From the NCBI GenBank assembly GCA_900380265.1, contig LR025083.1:2108001-2172000 (forward strand): 64,000 bases of DNA, read 5' to 3'. Origin of the DNA: Serratia symbiotica. GTDB lineage: Bacteria; Pseudomonadota; Gammaproteobacteria; Enterobacterales; Enterobacteriaceae. The first letter of the stretch is position 1. Each line of letters opens with the position of its first letter. Made by a program: the position numbers and the translations under genes. Of the stretch, positions 62,051 through 64,000 are shown one piece after another. Under the pieces are notes generated by a model. It was not told where the DNA came from. It worked only from the letters and a program-made list of their open reading frames with translations, and searched no databases.

Positions 62051-62746
62051 TTAGTTTCCTAACTTGGTCAAATAAAACTCCGCCAACGCCAGATCCTCTG
62101 GTTGAGTTATTTTAATATTATCCGAACGCCCACTTACCAGGCACGGATGATAACCACAATACTCTAGTGCCGTTGCCTCATCGGTAACGATCACGCTTTC
62201 ATCCAGCGCACGTTTTAAGCATTGCTTGAGCAATGCTAGCGGAAACAACTGCGGCGTTAACGCATGCCACAGATTCTTGCGTTCAATAGTATTAGAAATA
62301 GTACCTAAACCAGGATCAACACGCTTTATTGTATCTCGCACTGGAGATGCGAGAATTCCACCAACTTTACTATATTCCGTGATTGCCAGTAAACGTGAAA
62401 GATCGTCAACGTGCAAGCAAGGGCGCGCGGCATCATGAACCAATACCCATTCCGCATCCCCAGCTAATTTCAGGCCAGCCAGCACTGAATCCGCTCGCTG
62501 CCTATCACCAATAGTGACACTAACCCTAGGGTCAGTTGCAATCGTTAACTGCTCAAACTGTTTATCTCCAAGACCAATAGCGACTATGACCTGTTGAATA
62601 CGCGGGTGGCGTAACAACGAGTCAATAGCGTGTTCAAGGATGCATCGATCACCGATGGCTAAATATTGTTTCGGGCAATCAATCTGCATACGGCTTCCAA
62701 CACCTGCAGCGGGCAAAATAGCAGTAACTGATGGTAATTGTGTCAT
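62051..62746 (-). CDS. ispD: 2-C-methyl-D-erythritol 4-phosphate cytidylyltransferase
   Basis: An intact 231-residue IspD. It joins CTP and MEP to give CDP-ME in the MEP pathway. The nucleotide-binding PAAGVGSRM and PKQYL motifs contain R19 and K26 (R20 and K27 in E. coli). VHDAARPC is present, and the C-terminal [15 protein letters not shown] motif holds the conserved lysine. The gene lies 32 bp after ftsB and 10 bp before ispF, as in other enterobacteria. No strong Shine-Dalgarno is seen. A perfect 8-bp inverted repeat is embedded at 62,218-62,237 in a variable stretch. Confidence 0.97.
   Translation of the reverse strand: MTQLPSVTAILPAAGVGSRMQIDCPKQYLAIGDRCILEHAIDSLLRHPRIQQVIVAIGLGDKQFEQLTIATDPRVSVTIGDRQRADSVLAGLKLAGDAEWVLVHDAARPCLHVDDLSRLLAITEYSKVGGILASPVRDTIKRVDPGLGTISNTIERKNLWHALTPQLFPLALLKQCLKRALDESVIVTDEATALEYCGYHPCLVSGRSDNIKITQPEDLALAEFYLTKLGN
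62218..62237. repeat. Hairpin inside ispD, 8-bp stem
   Basis: AGCATTGC / GCAATGCT, loop TTGA. It encodes the LALLKQCLK stretch on the minus strand, where E. coli IspD differs. Confidence 0.8.
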
Positions 62747-62778
62747 GGAATAATTTATCAGATATTTTGAAGTTTGGC

Positions 62779-63081
62779 CTACACAGAAGAAACGGCGTAG
62801 CGTTTGTATTGATATGGCACTAGCCGATAAAAAGTTTCAGCAGGCTTTATCATCCCTAGCTCATTACGTGCACGCTCTTCAAGAGCTTCCTGCCCTTCGT
62901 TTAAATCATCAATTTCGGCAAAGAGTTGATTATTACGCGCTTTCAATTTTATATTATTGCCCCGTTGAGCCAGAATATCTTCATTCACTCGCACATAATC
63001 GTAAATACCATTTTTCCCTAACCAAAGTGAATACTGTGACCAACTAAGCAGGGCTAGCAATAGCAGCGTAAGCTTTTTCAT
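62779..63081 (-). CDS. ftsB: Cell division protein FtsB
   Basis: Intact, 100 residues (E. coli 103). FtsB is a bitopic inner-membrane protein of the divisome that forms a complex with FtsL and FtsQ. A transmembrane segment lies at about 4-21 ([18 protein letters not shown]), followed by a periplasmic coiled coil at about 29-70 ([16 protein letters not shown]) and the conserved ERARNELGM...ETFYRLVP region. The start is supported by alignment with E. coli (M-KLTLLLLA). The Shine-Dalgarno AAGGAG directly abuts the ATG, an unusually short spacing. It leads the ftsB-ispD-ispF operon. Confidence 0.96.
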   Translation of the reverse strand: MKKLTLLLLALLSWSQYSLWLGKNGIYDYVRVNEDILAQRGNNIKLKARNNQLFAEIDDLNEGQEALEERARNELGMIKPAETFYRLVPYQYKRYAVSSV

Positions 63082-63087
63082 CTCCTT
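63082..63087 (-). promoter_or_regulatory. Ribosome binding site of ftsB with zero spacing
   Basis: AAGGAG runs directly into the ATG of ftsB. Normal spacing is 5-9 bases, so translation may be inefficient, or a deletion has removed the spacer. Confidence 0.4.
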
Positions 63088-63364
63088 AGCCTTAAACTCT
63101 AATTAATTATTTGACCACTTCCCTCAGACTCTACACTGAGATTGGTTTTCGACACGAATTCAGCACAGGAAAGTATTATCTAATGTTAAAAAAAGAGCTT
63201 ATCTGATCCACTCAAACTATATTATTTAGCAATCTATTTCAGTGTGAAGACTACCCATGGATTACTATACACGCCGCTGGGTTTTCAGCCCTTTCTAATT
63301 CCACCTGGCTCTAATCATGCAAATCTACTGATTTAGGTTATTAACGCAAAACCTAATGGGGAAA
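63088..63364 (-). pseudogene. Position of ygbE (DUF3561), decayed
   Basis: In E. coli the small membrane-protein gene ygbE separates ftsB and cysC. Here the 283-bp gap holds no open frame of that size and I could not align it convincingly. The call rests on synteny only. The ftsB promoter should also lie in this gap. Confidence 0.2.
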
Positions 63365-63988
63365 CTAGAATAGTTTCTTTTGAATTTCAAGTGAAATAAT
63401 CTTCTGATCACGCAGAAGATATAATAATTTCGCAATTGAGTTTTTTATTAAATCTTGTCCATTTAAATGAATGTCAGGCTGCTCCGGCACCTCAAAAACT
63501 GCATCAATTCCAGTAAACTTTTGCAGTACACCAGATCGCGCTCTTTTATACAAACCTTTCGGATCACGCGCTTCACAAATTGCTAATGGGGTATCAACAA
63601 ACACCTCGATAAAGCGCGCGAGATCAAACATTTCGCGTATTTGTTTTCTCCCATCACGGTAGGGTGAAATAAACGCCGTCAAAACCACCAGCCCAGCATC
63701 CACCATTAGCTTCGCTACCTCACCGACCCGGCGGATATTCTCCTGTCTGTCATCGTCAGAAAAACCAAGGTCACTGCACAAGCCATGACGCATGTTATCA
63801 CCATCTATTAGATAGGTCCTGATACCCATCGAATACAGCGTCTGCTCCAAGGCACCAGCAACAGTTGATTTCCCCGAGCCGGACAACCCCGTAAACCACA
63901 GCAGCGCTCCCTTATGGCCATTAAGGGTTTCACGATGTGCTCGTGTCACTTTATGTGGATGCCAAACTATATTCTTTTCGTCTGGCAT
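63365..63988 (-). CDS. cysC: Adenylylsulfate (APS) kinase CysC
   Basis: An intact 207-residue CysC (E. coli 201). It phosphorylates adenylylsulfate to PAPS in assimilatory sulfate reduction. The P-loop GLSGSGKST spans 34-42, [15 protein letters not shown] forms the substrate site, and FISPYRD carries the conserved Ser109. [14 protein letters not shown] and the C-terminal IHLNG motif are present. The last 10 residues differ from E. coli and extend the protein. The start codon lies 12 bases from the window edge; cysN and cysD would be expected just beyond. Its retention suggests that sulfate activation is still under selection, or was until recently. Confidence 0.96.
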   Translation of the reverse strand: MPDEKNIVWHPHKVTRAHRETLNGHKGALLWFTGLSGSGKSTVAGALEQTLYSMGIRTYLIDGDNMRHGLCSDLGFSDDDRQENIRRVGEVAKLMVDAGLVVLTAFISPYRDGRKQIREMFDLARFIEVFVDTPLAICEARDPKGLYKRARSGVLQKFTGIDAVFEVPEQPDIHLNGQDLIKNSIAKLLYLLRDQKIISLEIQKKLF

Positions 63989-64000
63989 TTCCGTCCGTAG

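Overview
The window looks like part of the chromosome of a Sodalis-allied insect endosymbiont (Enterobacterales) undergoing advanced gene loss. This is inferred from enterobacterial protein sequences, an Escherichia-type gene order and massive pseudogenization. No 16S rRNA or other taxonomic marker is present.

Layout. Positions 1-54,667 are a gene desert. The only convincing intact gene is a ydjM-family inner-membrane protein gene (22,587-23,111, + strand). The rest is AT-rich decayed DNA, more GC-rich and apparently younger between about 31 and 51 kb. From 54,668 to the end the conserved enterobacterial block is readable: mutS (+), then on the - strand cysC, [ygbE position, decayed], ftsB, ispD, ispF, [truD, surE, pcm positions, decayed], nlpD and [rpoS pseudogene]. 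Intact genes therefore cover mismatch repair (MutS), isoprenoid synthesis (IspD, IspF), cell division (FtsB; NlpD as amidase activator) and sulfate activation (CysC). The stress sigma factor RpoS, the repair methyltransferase Pcm, the nucleotidase SurE and the pseudouridine synthase TruD have been lost or are broken.

Most unusual feature. The decayed DNA is saturated with short, mostly perfect inverted repeats. Stems of 7-17 bp with loops of 1-17 nt occur several times per kilobase in well-scanned stretches. By a hand calculation for about 35% GC, stems of 10 bp or more with such loops should occur about twice in the desert; I found at least sixteen. Most lack the GC-rich stem and U-tract of a terminator. 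Several are back-to-back, overlapping (A, A', A arrangement) or nearly perfect with one bulge. Two similar stems lie inside intact genes (mutS, ispD). This fits a template-switch (quasipalindrome) mutation process acting on the whole chromosome and left unselected in dead DNA. That mechanism is inference.

No tRNA, rRNA, CRISPR array, insertion sequence or complete prophage was recognised.
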